Assembly (NCBI GenBank): GCA_030278955.1
Contig: JAOANR010000008.1
Coordinates: forward strand, 41,027,301 to 41,091,300
From: Hygrophila difformis
Lineage: Eukaryota; Streptophyta; Magnoliopsida; Lamiales; Acanthaceae
Direction: 5' to 3'
Length of the DNA: 64,000 nt
In this document: positions 1 through 9,109 of the stretch, one piece after another
Position numbering within the stretch: the stretch's first letter is position 1
Layout of the letters: every line of letters begins with the position of its first letter
The notes under the pieces: model-generated
What the model saw: the letters and a program-made list of their open reading frames with translations, nothing else
Told to the model about the DNA's origin: nothing
The model's database searches: none
Program-made: the position numbers and the translations under genes

Positions 1-1098
1 CCCATATTGTGGTTTGGTGATTGAGATGGTAGAACACTTGTTCTGCCAATTTGAAACAACAAGTGTATTATGGTACAGAGGGGTGGCATGGTTTGGGTTG
101 GAATGGGCTATCCCGGGGAAAGTTCAGGACTTGTTGCATTGGTGGCTTGGAACTATCCCTAATCCCGGAAGCAGAAGGGTATGGCTTTTGGTGGGATTGG
201 CTATTGTTTGGACCATATGGAAGAAAAGAAATGCGGTTGTGTTTGCAGGGTCTACCTTTGATATCAATGAAGTAGTGGAGGAAGTTAGATGGAGAGTCAA
301 TTTTTGGTGGTTATGTGATTCGAAAGGGTCGGCTGCTGACTGGAACGGAGTGGGCGAGAGTTTCCCTGGGAGTTTGGTTCAGCACCAGTGTCACAGTTTC
401 AATTCAAAGAATATGCGTAGGGGGCTGGTTTGGGAAAGGCCAAGTGTGGGTTGGTGGAAGATTAACACGGATGGCTCCTCGTTTGGCAATCCGGGGCCGG
501 CCGGGGTGGGTGGCGTAATAAGAGATGAAGTTGGAAGCGTTATATTCATACTATCAGATTACATTAGATCACAGATTCCTCGGAAAGCGGAAATCACAAC
601 CATTAGTAGAGTGTGCGAGGCGATCATTCGGGATCAAGGATTTCCTCTCCCAAAGCTTTTGTTCGAATGTGACTCAACAAATGTGGTAAGATGGCTCCAA
701 AATCCTCGTAACATTCCTTGGAGGTTTAATCACCTGTTGAGACCTATTGTAGCTATTCTGAGGTTCGGGGGCGAGGTTAGAATCACACACATACTTAGGG
801 AGAGAAATGATATGGCAGATCATTGGGCTCGGCTTGGAGCCAAAGGAGAAGGGAATGTTGAAGTCTTGTACTAAGTATACACTCTGGGATGCTGCTCGTG
901 CGCCAAATTGGGCAAGAAGGCGACAGGTGGTGTTTGTGAACTATGTGTTTTTGACAGTATTGAGCTGTGTGTAGGAATGTTGTAGGGTCTTTCGTATGCT
1001 TGTTGGAAAGTATGGAATGGAGAGTGGTCAGTAGCAATGTTGTAGTATGTAATCGAAACACCATCCTGTATGGTAATAAAAGTTTGTTCAAAAAAAAA
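1..1098 (+). mobile_element. 3' end of a LINE (non-LTR retrotransposon), truncated by the window edge
   Basis: The coding tail (zinc-binding end of a reverse transcriptase, then RNase H) is followed by about 215 bases without coding, an AATAAA-type signal near 1075 and a short run of A at 1090-1098. This is the usual 3' end of a plant L1-type LINE. The run is followed by very AT-rich DNA. The 5' part, with endonuclease and reverse transcriptase, lies outside the window. Confidence 0.75.
2..874 (+). CDS. LINE ORF2 C-terminus: zinc-binding RT tail plus RNase H domain (partial)
   Basis: The frame is open to the left edge, so this is the C-terminal ~290 residues of a larger protein. The first 20 residues carry the CPYCG...HLFCQF pattern of the zinc-binding region that follows plant LINE reverse transcriptases. 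The second half is a plant-type RNase H: NTDGSSFGNPGPAG carries the first catalytic Asp, KAEITT the Glu, ECDST the second Asp, and RNDMADHWA the last. All four acidic positions are present, so no decay is visible in this domain. In the family this enzyme removes the RNA strand after target-primed reverse transcription. A free-standing host RNase H-like gene is the alternative, but the zinc-binding tail and the downstream poly(A) favour a LINE. Confidence 0.75.
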   Translation, partial: PYCGLVIEMVEHLFCQFETTSVLWYRGVAWFGLEWAIPGKVQDLLHWWLGTIPNPGSRRVWLLVGLAIVWTIWKKRNAVVFAGSTFDINEVVEEVRWRVNFWWLCDSKGSAADWNGVGESFPGSLVQHQCHSFNSKNMRRGLVWERPSVGWWKINTDGSSFGNPGPAGVGGVIRDEVGSVIFILSDYIRSQIPRKAEITTISRVCEAIIRDQGFPLPKLLFECDSTNVVRWLQNPRNIPWRFNHLLRPIVAILRFGGEVRITHILRERNDMADHWARLGAKGEGNVEVLY

Positions 1099-1919
1099 CT
1101 TAATTTTATTTTTATTGTATTTTTATTTTTATTATATTTTTATTTCTTCTTGAATTTATTATTTGTATATTAACATTTTTAATTTAATTATTTATTTAAC
1201 TATATATTTTAATCTTTTCATTCATTTTTATTTTAATCATATAAATTCATTATGTTATAGTAGTTAATTTTATTATATAATTTAATTACTAAATTCTATT
1301 TTTTAATTCAATTAATATTAATTAATTTTTAATGTTATTTTTAATTTAATTATTTATATTATTTTAATTTATTATTGAATTTATCATTTCTCTAAAATTC
1401 ATTATATTAAAATAATAATTTATTTTACTTAAAATTTATTTTTATTTAATTTAATTAATAATTCCTGTTGATTTTATAAATTATTTTTATTACTTATCAA
1501 ATATACTTTATTTATTTTATTTTGATTAAATATTATTTATCAAATTTATATTTATTTAATTACTATTTATAAAATTTATTTTGATTTAGTTATTGATTTG
1601 AATTAATATTGCTTTTCTTATACCTTTTATTAAATACTTATTTATTTTAATTTACTTTGTTTTTATTTTTAGTTATTAATATTTATTTATTTTATTATGT
1701 TTTAATTAAATAGTAAGCATTAAAATATACAACTAGAAATATGACTTACCACAATGGCAGGAACGTATATTTTCCACTCATTTAATTGGGTTCGAGGCTT
1801 CTTGCCTACACGGGATGTTGAAATTTTAGAATTAGTGTGTTGTGTTAGTAGTGGGAGGGAGCGGGTTCGAGTCTGATGAGCATCAAAATTTTTGCTTATT
1901 TTGAGATTTTTAGCGCCCG
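1099..1919. other. AT-rich intergenic DNA, no gene seen
   Basis: Positions 1100-1720 are very rich in A and T with many TTTATTT/AATTAAT stretches and stop codons in all frames. From about 1720 to 1919 the composition is more even, but I see no coding pattern. It may be decayed transposon sequence. Confidence 0.6.
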
Positions 1920-2170
1920 CATAACACGGTCGCTGATACATAAAATAAAAAATATTTAGAAAACTTATTTTCCTTTAGTGACCGAGTTTGTTGGTCGCGA
2001 ATTCGGTCGCAGACTGTAGCAAACACAAAATACGGTCGCTAACATTTTCAACCTCATCCGACGCGGTCGTCGTCCATTTTCTAACTTGTCCTATAGCGAC
2101 CTTCAAAATGCGGTCGCTAAGGGATTTTCTAACCGTATACAACCCCTTAGCGACCACATTTGTTGGTCAA
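1920..2170. repeat. Relic of a DNA transposon with GCGACC/GGTCGC subterminal repeats (CACTA-like)
   Basis: Short copies of GGTCGC(T) and its complement (A)GCGACC occur about nine times in both orientations, for example near 1928, 1994, 2005, 2032, 2064, 2095, 2112 and 2148, spaced by 10-45 bases. Dense, mixed-orientation copies of this motif are typical of the subterminal regions of plant CACTA transposons. No CACTA terminus or target duplication is visible, so it is called a fragment. Confidence 0.5.
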
Positions 2171-2612
2171 GGAAGCTGAAAAATATTGTAGCTGAGAGCT
2201 GGGAGAATTTACACGACAAAGATAATTTGTTTAATGTTTTGTAGTTGATTTGTTGGTTGTGATTAAAATTTTGGTGGGCAAAGAGATTCTTGAATTGCAT
2301 TTAATTTTGGAGGGTAAAGAGACTTCTGTTGGTGTTCTTGATACATGATTCTGTTAGGTCAATGACTGGGACTGAAAAACCATATTTATACAAATTCATG
2401 GATTTACGCCATTAGTTGTGAGGATCTTCTGGTGTAAAAGTCCAGAATCTTTACGTCCATGATGTTAAAACTGATATTCAGTGTGGGACTTGGTCAGTGT
2501 TAAAGTCCAGCATCGAAACCCGCACGTAGCTCTCTCTTCGTGGAAACTGCACACAGTCCGCCCTAGTCTCTTATTTCCTCCGTCTCATTATTTTTGTTAC
2601 GGACTCACCCCG
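2171..2612. other. Intergenic DNA; possible end of a Stowaway-like MITE near 2576
   Basis: No coding pattern is visible. CCTCCGTCTCATTATTTTTG at about 2577-2596 resembles the conserved end of Tc1/mariner-derived Stowaway MITEs in plants. Only one end is seen and the next element begins at 2613, so it may have been cut off. Confidence 0.25.
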
Positions 2613-2973
2613 TGTAACATCCCGAGTAATTAATTTACAATTTATTAGATTAATTACTACTAAAGTTAATTTAACCTCCTAACTATTAATCAAATGTTAG
2701 GAAATGTTCGGCTTAGGTTGTTTGGGTGAGGTGGAGAATAATAATAGAAAAGGAAGCCCAAGCATTAAATATTGAAAAGAGGGGTCCAATTAGTTAGAGG
2801 AAAATGAGCCCATGGATCAAGGTCCAAGCCCACCAACCGACCCGAACCGGCCCAACTATTCTTGACCCGACCCGGTTTAACACATACCCATTATAATGCC
2901 CAAATCAGCCATACCCCCACTCTTTTTCCACTCTCAAATTCAAGAATTATAGCAAACTCCCGTTTGCGGGAAG
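2613..2973 (+). repeat. E0 5' LTR, piece 1 of 3
   Basis: This piece starts at TGTAACATCCCGAG and runs to the insertion point of E1. Its last four bases, GAAG (2970-2973), recur directly after E1 at 20936-20939. Confidence 0.65.
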
Positions 2974-5139
2974 TGATGAGTGATTTTCACCACTCATATT
3001 TTACCACAAGCGGATGGTTGTCATCAAGTAATAAAAACCGGTGAATACCGGGTCGAACCCAAGGGAATTTCAGAATATTATTTCATTCCGGAGAATATTT
3101 TAATTGTTCTTAAGTTCATTAATATATTTTATATTTTGAAAAGGATTTGTTTAATTCTAATGGTGATTAAATTAAAAATAGTGACAGTAAATTAAAATAA
3201 AGCAAATTAAAGTTTTAATTGATAAAAATACTAATGGGAGTTGCTTGTAATATTTTAAAAATTGCCATCTTTATTATAAGATAGAAATTGTGTAATAATT
3301 TGACATTTCCCAATGTTCTAAAAATCAATTTCTTAAGTTTAAATATTTTTATAAAGATTAAAAATATAATAATCTACTAAAATTCCAAATTATGCTTAAA
3401 CGGACTTCATGGAAGCTGATTAGATTATCTAACATTTTGCAATCATTATTCTAGGCCTAAATTTGAGTCTTTTCCAAGCATACAAATTTTCCTATAGCAA
3501 TTAATAGGCACTTTTCATTTCCCAAATCATTGTGCACATGCTAGAATCCATTTTTAATGTAATTTATTCCCAATTCCGGTACTAAAATATTAATTCTACT
3601 TTTTATCTCCCGATTTAGCAAAGCAGAATTTATGGAATTAGATTCTAACATTCAAATTATGCTAAACAGTGTAAATAATCTAATAATTATGGTAAAATAA
3701 TAATAAAACATGGTAAACTGGATTTAAATAATAATATTAAAATGCAGACAGATTAGAATTAATGCCAGATTACTAAAAATAGATAATTTATGTTTGATCG
3801 ATCAGTTCAGTAATGTCTAACATATAATCCTAATACAGATTTTAGCAGAATAGCAGATTTATCTATCTTAATCGATTAAAAATCAGATTACACCTAAACT
3901 TGAGATTTTCACTTCTAAGATCAGGCAAAAATGGCGCTTAAACCAATTTAGACAGATTTTAATATGATGGCAGATTAATCGATCAATTCAGATTAAACAA
4001 ATAAAATAGCAGATTCCAAATTTTCATCCAATCTTCATAATCGATCAAATTTTGATAGCCAATACATGATTCTAATCCACATTCTAACAATCAAAGCAAA
4101 TTAATCCAGATTACAGAATTAAACATCGACATATTATTGCTTCCATAAAAGATAAATTCGTACTTCAAAGTGATTCTGAACTCCCGTTCTAGAACACTTC
4201 TAACACGAACAATACAGAAATCCGTCTACAAATTAAGAACATGATAGCAGATTACTTTTAGAGGCAATTTCAATTCATTACAATGTAAGAAAAAGAAAGG
4301 AAACACCTAGAATAGGAAGAACACGCCCAGAACAGCGTCCTTGATGCATTCCTCCGGCATGATTTTGTGTTTCTGGCCTTCTTCTCCCATTAGCAGATTG
4401 TTTCAGAGTGTTTCTATCGATGAATGGTAAGTCTCGTCTGATGAAATGAAGAAAAACGGGCCTTAAAACCGTGTTCGGGAGGTTAAGAAACTGCTCAACC
4501 GCGACGTCGGCGCATAAAATGGCGCTCGGAGAGGGTTTTAGGCGCCACCAAGTAGAACTGGCGCATACGCTGATTTTCCGAATTTTCCAAAACGGCGCAA
4601 AAAGTGGCGCTGGAGGGGCATTTTATGCGCCGCCAAGAAGCAATGGCGCATTCTGACAATTTCCTCAAATTTCTGAAAGTGGCGCAAAAAGTGGCGCATA
4701 AAGGTGGTTTTAGGCGCCACCAAGGAGGAATGGCGCATCCTGAAGCTTTTCCATCCGAAATTTCTCCAAGTGTTGAAGTGGCGCATAAAATGGCGCTGGA
4801 GAGCATTTTTATGCGCCGCCATGCTGATGTGGCGCATTCTGGAGCCTTCCAGTGTTGAAAATTCCGAATTTTGCATCCTTTGACCTCCGAACATCTTCTT
4901 TCTTCATTTTTAATGCCTGAAACATCATTGCAATGTCTTAGAATTGCCAAAGTCTTATTAAAAAGCATAAAACAAGGTAAATTGAGCTCAAATAAGCTCA
5001 AATTAAGCAGTCTTATTAATATTTACAAAACACATGAAATGTACACTAAAAAGCAATAAAATAGGATCTCATACATGCAATTTAGGTTCTTTTTATCATA
5101 ATTTAAGCTTATTTAAATGTGGTTTCTCAGGGTGCATCA
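2974..5139 (-). repeat. E1 3' LTR (left copy)
   Basis: This copy is 2166 bp, from TGATGAGTG to GGGTGCATCA, and is collinear with 18770-20935. It contains the four-unit GGCGC hairpin array at 4508-4860. Read on the plus strand, its first bases form a small hairpin (ATGAGTG...CACTCAT). ORFs of up to 168 aa across the array are a by-product of the repeat and are not annotated as genes. Confidence 0.95.
4508..4860. repeat. GGCGC hairpin array A (E1 3' LTR), four units
   Basis: Four units of 82-99 bp start at about 4508, 4593, 4680 and 4779. Each contains arms GGCGCATAAAA (or close variants) and TTTTATGCGCC around a 15-17 base loop that itself begins TGGCGC. Each unit ends with another TGGCGCAT. 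The units differ from each other by many substitutions, but the arms stay pairable. The same array lies in the other LTR and related arrays lie at 8325-8660 and 12175-12520. Confidence 0.9.
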
Positions 5140-5155
5140 ACATCCTCACACTTAA
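5140..5155 (-). promoter_or_regulatory. E1 polypurine tract next to the 3' LTR
   Basis: On the minus strand the bases just before the 3' LTR read TTAAGTGTGAGGATG(T). They occupy the expected position for priming plus-strand DNA synthesis. A 7-bp-arm hairpin (ATTGCTC...GAGCAAT, 5158-5178) lies just upstream in the element's direction. The 15-base motif recurs exactly at 11084-11098. Confidence 0.7.
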
Positions 5156-6581
5156 ATATTGCTCGTCCCTTGAGCAATGAGATCAATTAACACATCAACT
5201 TGCCAATCAAGATAATAAAGATAAAGTCTTTATAGTTCTGCCAAATCATAGATTTCAACAATAAAATGAGATAAGAGGGTTCAAAGTTTAATGTACTAGA
5301 ACTAGACAAATTGGTATGCATCAGCTATTAGAACCAGATATCCAAAGCACTTACAATACAGAAAACAGATTAATTATACCTAGCACTCAATATGGGAAAG
5401 CGAATAATGTAAATATGCTTTTCTTTTCCAGTCTTTAAATATGCTCAATCTATGGCTAGGTTTCACTATATTCTAGACACTTTGGCTGAGTTGTAGACGG
5501 TTGAATTCCAAAAGCTACTCGTGTCACCGAATATGTGCCAGTCATCCAGTCAAGAGTTTATGAAAATTTTTTTTTTTTTTGTTTAATACCCCTGTTTTTC
5601 TCTTCTTTTTTTTTTTTTTAATCTTGCATTCTTTAATTTTCTTTTCTTTTTCTTCTTGCAAGATAACTTGTTTTGTTTTATTTTTCGATACAGGGCTCTC
5701 ACTCTGACTTTATTTTAATTAAGCATTTAAAAAGACTTAGAACGAGCATATTTGTTTATAATTAATGATAACTCTCCACATTTTAAATAACTAGTCTAAT
5801 TAATCAAAAAGCTTTCTGCAAGGCAAATAGAATTGTCATCAATAGCCCAAACAACTTGCATATCAATTTGACATAGTCTAGAACTTTAAACTAAGAAACC
5901 TAACACTCATTAAATTGTAAAATCGGATTAGAGCAGAACATTTAGACTTATTTGGATTTTCTCCAGATTGGCATTGATGTGATAATCTCTAAATAATAGC
6001 ACCACTGGGAAAACACAATTTAAATTAAACATAATCAAAGCATCCTAATCATGCATGTACTACTTTATTCAAAACATAATAGAAATTAAAATAAACTAAT
6101 TAAGCTCTTACCAACATACTTCATGCAAATTAATAATGTAAAACATGAAAGGATCACACCTGGAGTATGTAGATCTCTAGAATTTCTTTTTACCAACATG
6201 GATGTTCCCTTTTTGCTTCTCCTTGGCATATCCTGCTTCTTTATATATTTATATGGTATTCACTTATACAAAAGATAATTGTTAGAACTCATGGCAAATT
6301 ATAAGTTGAAATAATTAAACCTCATCCATAATTTATTTAAATTCAGATTTTATTATTAAATTTCAGATTTTTATTTATTTTGAAGGCACATTTTATCAAT
6401 TAAATAATTATGGACAGATTTAATTAAAATATTAAATTTCATAAATTTACCAAAAGCAAAATACCACAAATTCTAGCAACTATTACATAAAGAAGCTAAT
6501 TAAATAAGCAAAATAGCACCAAAATAATTCTAACTATTACAAATTAAACCAAAAAGGGAGCAATCCTATCTAATCAAGAAT
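5156..6581. other. E1 spacer between the 484-aa ORF and the 3' polypurine tract
   Basis: About 1.4 kb of AT-rich sequence without a coding pattern. It has T-rich runs at 5568-5580 and 5606-5619 and a few short AT-rich direct repeats. Nothing resembles a gene. It would form the 3' untranslated part of the element's RNA. Confidence 0.6.
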
Positions 6582-8036
6582 CTAGATTTCTAAGGATCCA
6601 TCCGAATCACCTACTTCATCTTCCCTAGGAACATCATCATCATCTGTAGAGCTCGAACTAGTAGTAGGAGGAATATAGCGATCACCTAGACTCTCAGTCA
6701 TGAAAAATTCAAGTCTATTAGAAAGTTGTGAAATTTGTGCTCGTGTACTATCTTCCTTCCTCTTCATCTCCTCTCTAAGCTGATGCATCTCATAGGTCAT
6801 CCTATTGATTGCGATCTCTGCAGGCTCTACCTTAGTACCAGATGTACTAGGTCTATCAGGATGACAAGTGGGTGTCCCACGGGATGTGGTAGGGTAGCCA
6901 AGCTCTGCACATCTTACTCCAGGCTTGTTATAGAAATTCTTGAAAGAGATAGGGGGCTTTGGCTTCACATCATGAGCATAGGAAGCCATATTCACTCCAG
7001 CTCTTTCACAAAGTGTCCAAATCAGTGCAGGAAATCCCAGCACAATCCGAGCAGTATCAGATGCCATTCTATCCAACTCATATGCTATCATCTCTCCAAT
7101 ATCAATAGGTAGCCCGTTCTTCACACAATACACAAAATAAAGATCTTCTGCACTTGGTTGTGAAGTGTGTGAAGTAGGAAATACCTTATGCTTGTATAGC
7201 AGGTAGATCTGATAGAGCGGTGCAGCCATTAAAGTAGCTACAACATTCGCTTTCTTCTCTCCAATGTAGGCCACCCTCTTTTGAGTTTCAAACATCTCTT
7301 TCAAAATCCTTTTCTCCAATTCGGGTCCTCCTTCCTCATCATAAACAGGATCATGGAAGTGCTTCTTCTTCGTAGCTGGGCAAGAAACATCCGCAGTACC
7401 ATAAAGTTCATTGATCACTGCAGGACCATATGGCACAGGCACTCCTCTAATCCATGAAGTGTAGTGATCATACTGAGCATTGCACAAAAACTGTCTGGTA
7501 AGCTCCCAAGAATAAACTCCTTCCGGATGCGCAGCAAATTTCATCCATCCTCGACTCATGAGAGCATCATGAACCGAGAATCTCTCCATGTCAGCTTCAG
7601 TGAACCCTTTGTCTGCAAAAATCCATCTATCCACCATATTCTGATAATAAGAATACGCAGTTTGATTGATGAAAATGGCTGGATTGAAAACATCTCCTGT
7701 TAATTCTTCCAGAGGAGTAGTATCGTTCTTTCTATTGTGACTCTTCCTCTTGGTTTTAGATTCACGAGGAATTTCTGGTGATATTTCCTCCGGGGATTCA
7801 GCGACATCTTCTTGCTGTGGATCATCCTCCGTTGGTTGAGCAGAATTGAAGGAAGTATCATCACCATTATACGAGTCGGGAGCTACCAGATTGTTTACAA
7901 ATTCATCTTCAGCTCCCACAGCAGCCGGCTCCAGAATGGGTTCATTAATTTCTGGTGTCTGTGATGGGGCAGGCTCTGTGGTTTTCAATTTCTTTCCACC
8001 CTTGTTTCTCGGGTTATTCTTTCTCTTTGGTCTCAT
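6582..8036 (-). CDS. E1 extra ORF 2 (484 aa): plant transposon-associated protein, paralogue of the 637-aa ORF
   Basis: This is the last ORF of E1 in its direction, in the position where Athila elements carry an env-like or unknown third ORF. Residues 1-110 are basic and then acidic low-complexity (KRKNNPRNKGGKK near the start). Residues ~110-380 form a conserved block containing SRGWMKFAAHPEGVYSWELT, SWIRGVPVPYG and FPALIWTLCERAGV. This matches the pattern of the family I know as 'putative plant transposon protein' (Pfam PF20167-like, named from memory). Residues 390-450 look helical (EMHQLREEMKRKED) and the C-terminus is Ser/Asp-rich. The block matches the 637-aa ORF in the same order, so the two are duplicates. 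I see no signal peptide or membrane segment, so an envelope role is not supported. The molecular function is unknown. Confidence 0.7.
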   Translation of the reverse strand: MRPKRKNNPRNKGGKKLKTTEPAPSQTPEINEPILEPAAVGAEDEFVNNLVAPDSYNGDDTSFNSAQPTEDDPQQEDVAESPEEISPEIPRESKTKRKSHNRKNDTTPLEELTGDVFNPAIFINQTAYSYYQNMVDRWIFADKGFTEADMERFSVHDALMSRGWMKFAAHPEGVYSWELTRQFLCNAQYDHYTSWIRGVPVPYGPAVINELYGTADVSCPATKKKHFHDPVYDEEGGPELEKRILKEMFETQKRVAYIGEKKANVVATLMAAPLYQIYLLYKHKVFPTSHTSQPSAEDLYFVYCVKNGLPIDIGEMIAYELDRMASDTARIVLGFPALIWTLCERAGVNMASYAHDVKPKPPISFKNFYNKPGVRCAELGYPTTSRGTPTCHPDRPSTSGTKVEPAEIAINRMTYEMHQLREEMKRKEDSTRAQISQLSNRLEFFMTESLGDRYIPPTTSSSSTDDDDVPREDEVGDSDGSLEI

Positions 8037-8324
8037 GGTGGCAGAATTTCAGGAAGAAAGGATCGGGATTGGAAAGCTAATTAAACTGGAAGAAGAGAAA
8101 AATTGACAGACTTGAGATGGAAGGAGTGACCGATCGGTCATGCCTCTTTTTAAAGAGGTGAAATCCTGATTTTGTTGAGATATGGCGGGATTGATTTAAT
8201 CTAGATCCAAATATACATTAAACATATGATTTAGAGTGAGTATAATGCTATTTAGGATCCCAAAAATCGAATAGATATGATTTGGATTTCCTGGATTCGC
8301 GAATTTTTGAAGGATTTGCGTCGA
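8037..8324. other. E1 spacer just upstream of the 484-aa ORF, with two adjacent palindromes
   Basis: The segment holds TGACCGATCGGTCA (8127-8140), a perfect 14-base palindrome. CCTCTTT/AAAGAGG (8143-8158), a hairpin with a two-base loop, follows almost at once. Both lie 90-120 bases upstream of the ORF start in the element's direction. Their role is unknown; a leader structure or protein site is possible. Confidence 0.5.
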
Positions 8325-8660
8325 TGGCGCAAAAAGTGGCGCATAAGGTCACTTTCAGGCGCCACCAAGCACAACTGGCGCATTTTAAAAATAATATAAA
8401 TTTTAAAAATTAAAATGGCGCAAAAATTGGCGCTGGGAGGGGGTTTTATGCGCCACATAGAAGGAGTGGCGCATCCTGAAGCCAACTTGGAAAAACTCTA
8501 ATTCAGTGGCGCAAAAAATGGCGCAGAAAGGCAGATTTATGCGCCACCAAGCATGTGTGGCGCATTTTGGAAAAACTTAGAAAAATTTCTAAGTCTTTTG
8601 GCGCATAAAATGGCGCTTAAGGGTGTTTTTAGGCGCCACTATGCCTAAATGGCGCATTCT
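8325..8660. repeat. GGCGC hairpin array B (E1 interior), four units
   Basis: Four units start at about 8325, 8416, 8506 and 8598. They repeat the scheme of array A: GGCGCAnAAAA arm, TGGCGC-bearing loop, TTTTAnGCGCC arm, then TGGCGCAT. In the element's direction the array lies about 290 bases ahead of the 484-aa ORF. Confidence 0.85.
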
Positions 8661-9109
8661 GTGTCAAATCGAGCAGAATGTGTTTTTCCTAAGTTCTTCC
8701 CCATGATGTCCAAAATCTCCAAATCGCTCAACAATACCAATTTCACTTCATTTACACCTCAATCTAGTTCAAATAAACTTCATTGATCTTTTAACCAGTT
8801 CAAAACACTCAATTAAGCATGTTATTGGTAAGAGCTACTTTATTGAATTAAAAAGCAACTATAAACCTTAAAATTCATTTAAACTCCATCTACTACTCTA
8901 TAAAATTACAAGAACATGGATAATAGAAATAATAAGTTTAAAATAGCAAAAGTACTAAAATAAAATAGAGTTAGGACAATTACACCCCAAATGTAAATAC
9001 TGAAATGTAGCAAAATAAACTCAGAAGCGCAATAGAGTCGAATACATAGGCCTATCAATACATGTCATCTATAATAATCATAAGCCTATCTATCGCTCAT
9101 CTCTCTCAG
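8661..9109. other. E1 spacer between the 637-aa ORF and array B
   Basis: An AT-rich stretch with no coding pattern. It separates the end of the 637-aa ORF from hairpin array B. Confidence 0.55.

Noticed and set aside
4495..5001. Open frames of 118-168 aa on the minus strand (also at 20291-20797)
   Set aside because: They span the GGCGC hairpin array and owe their openness and internal repetition to it. They are identical in both LTRs, which is expected of any LTR sequence and is no sign of coding.
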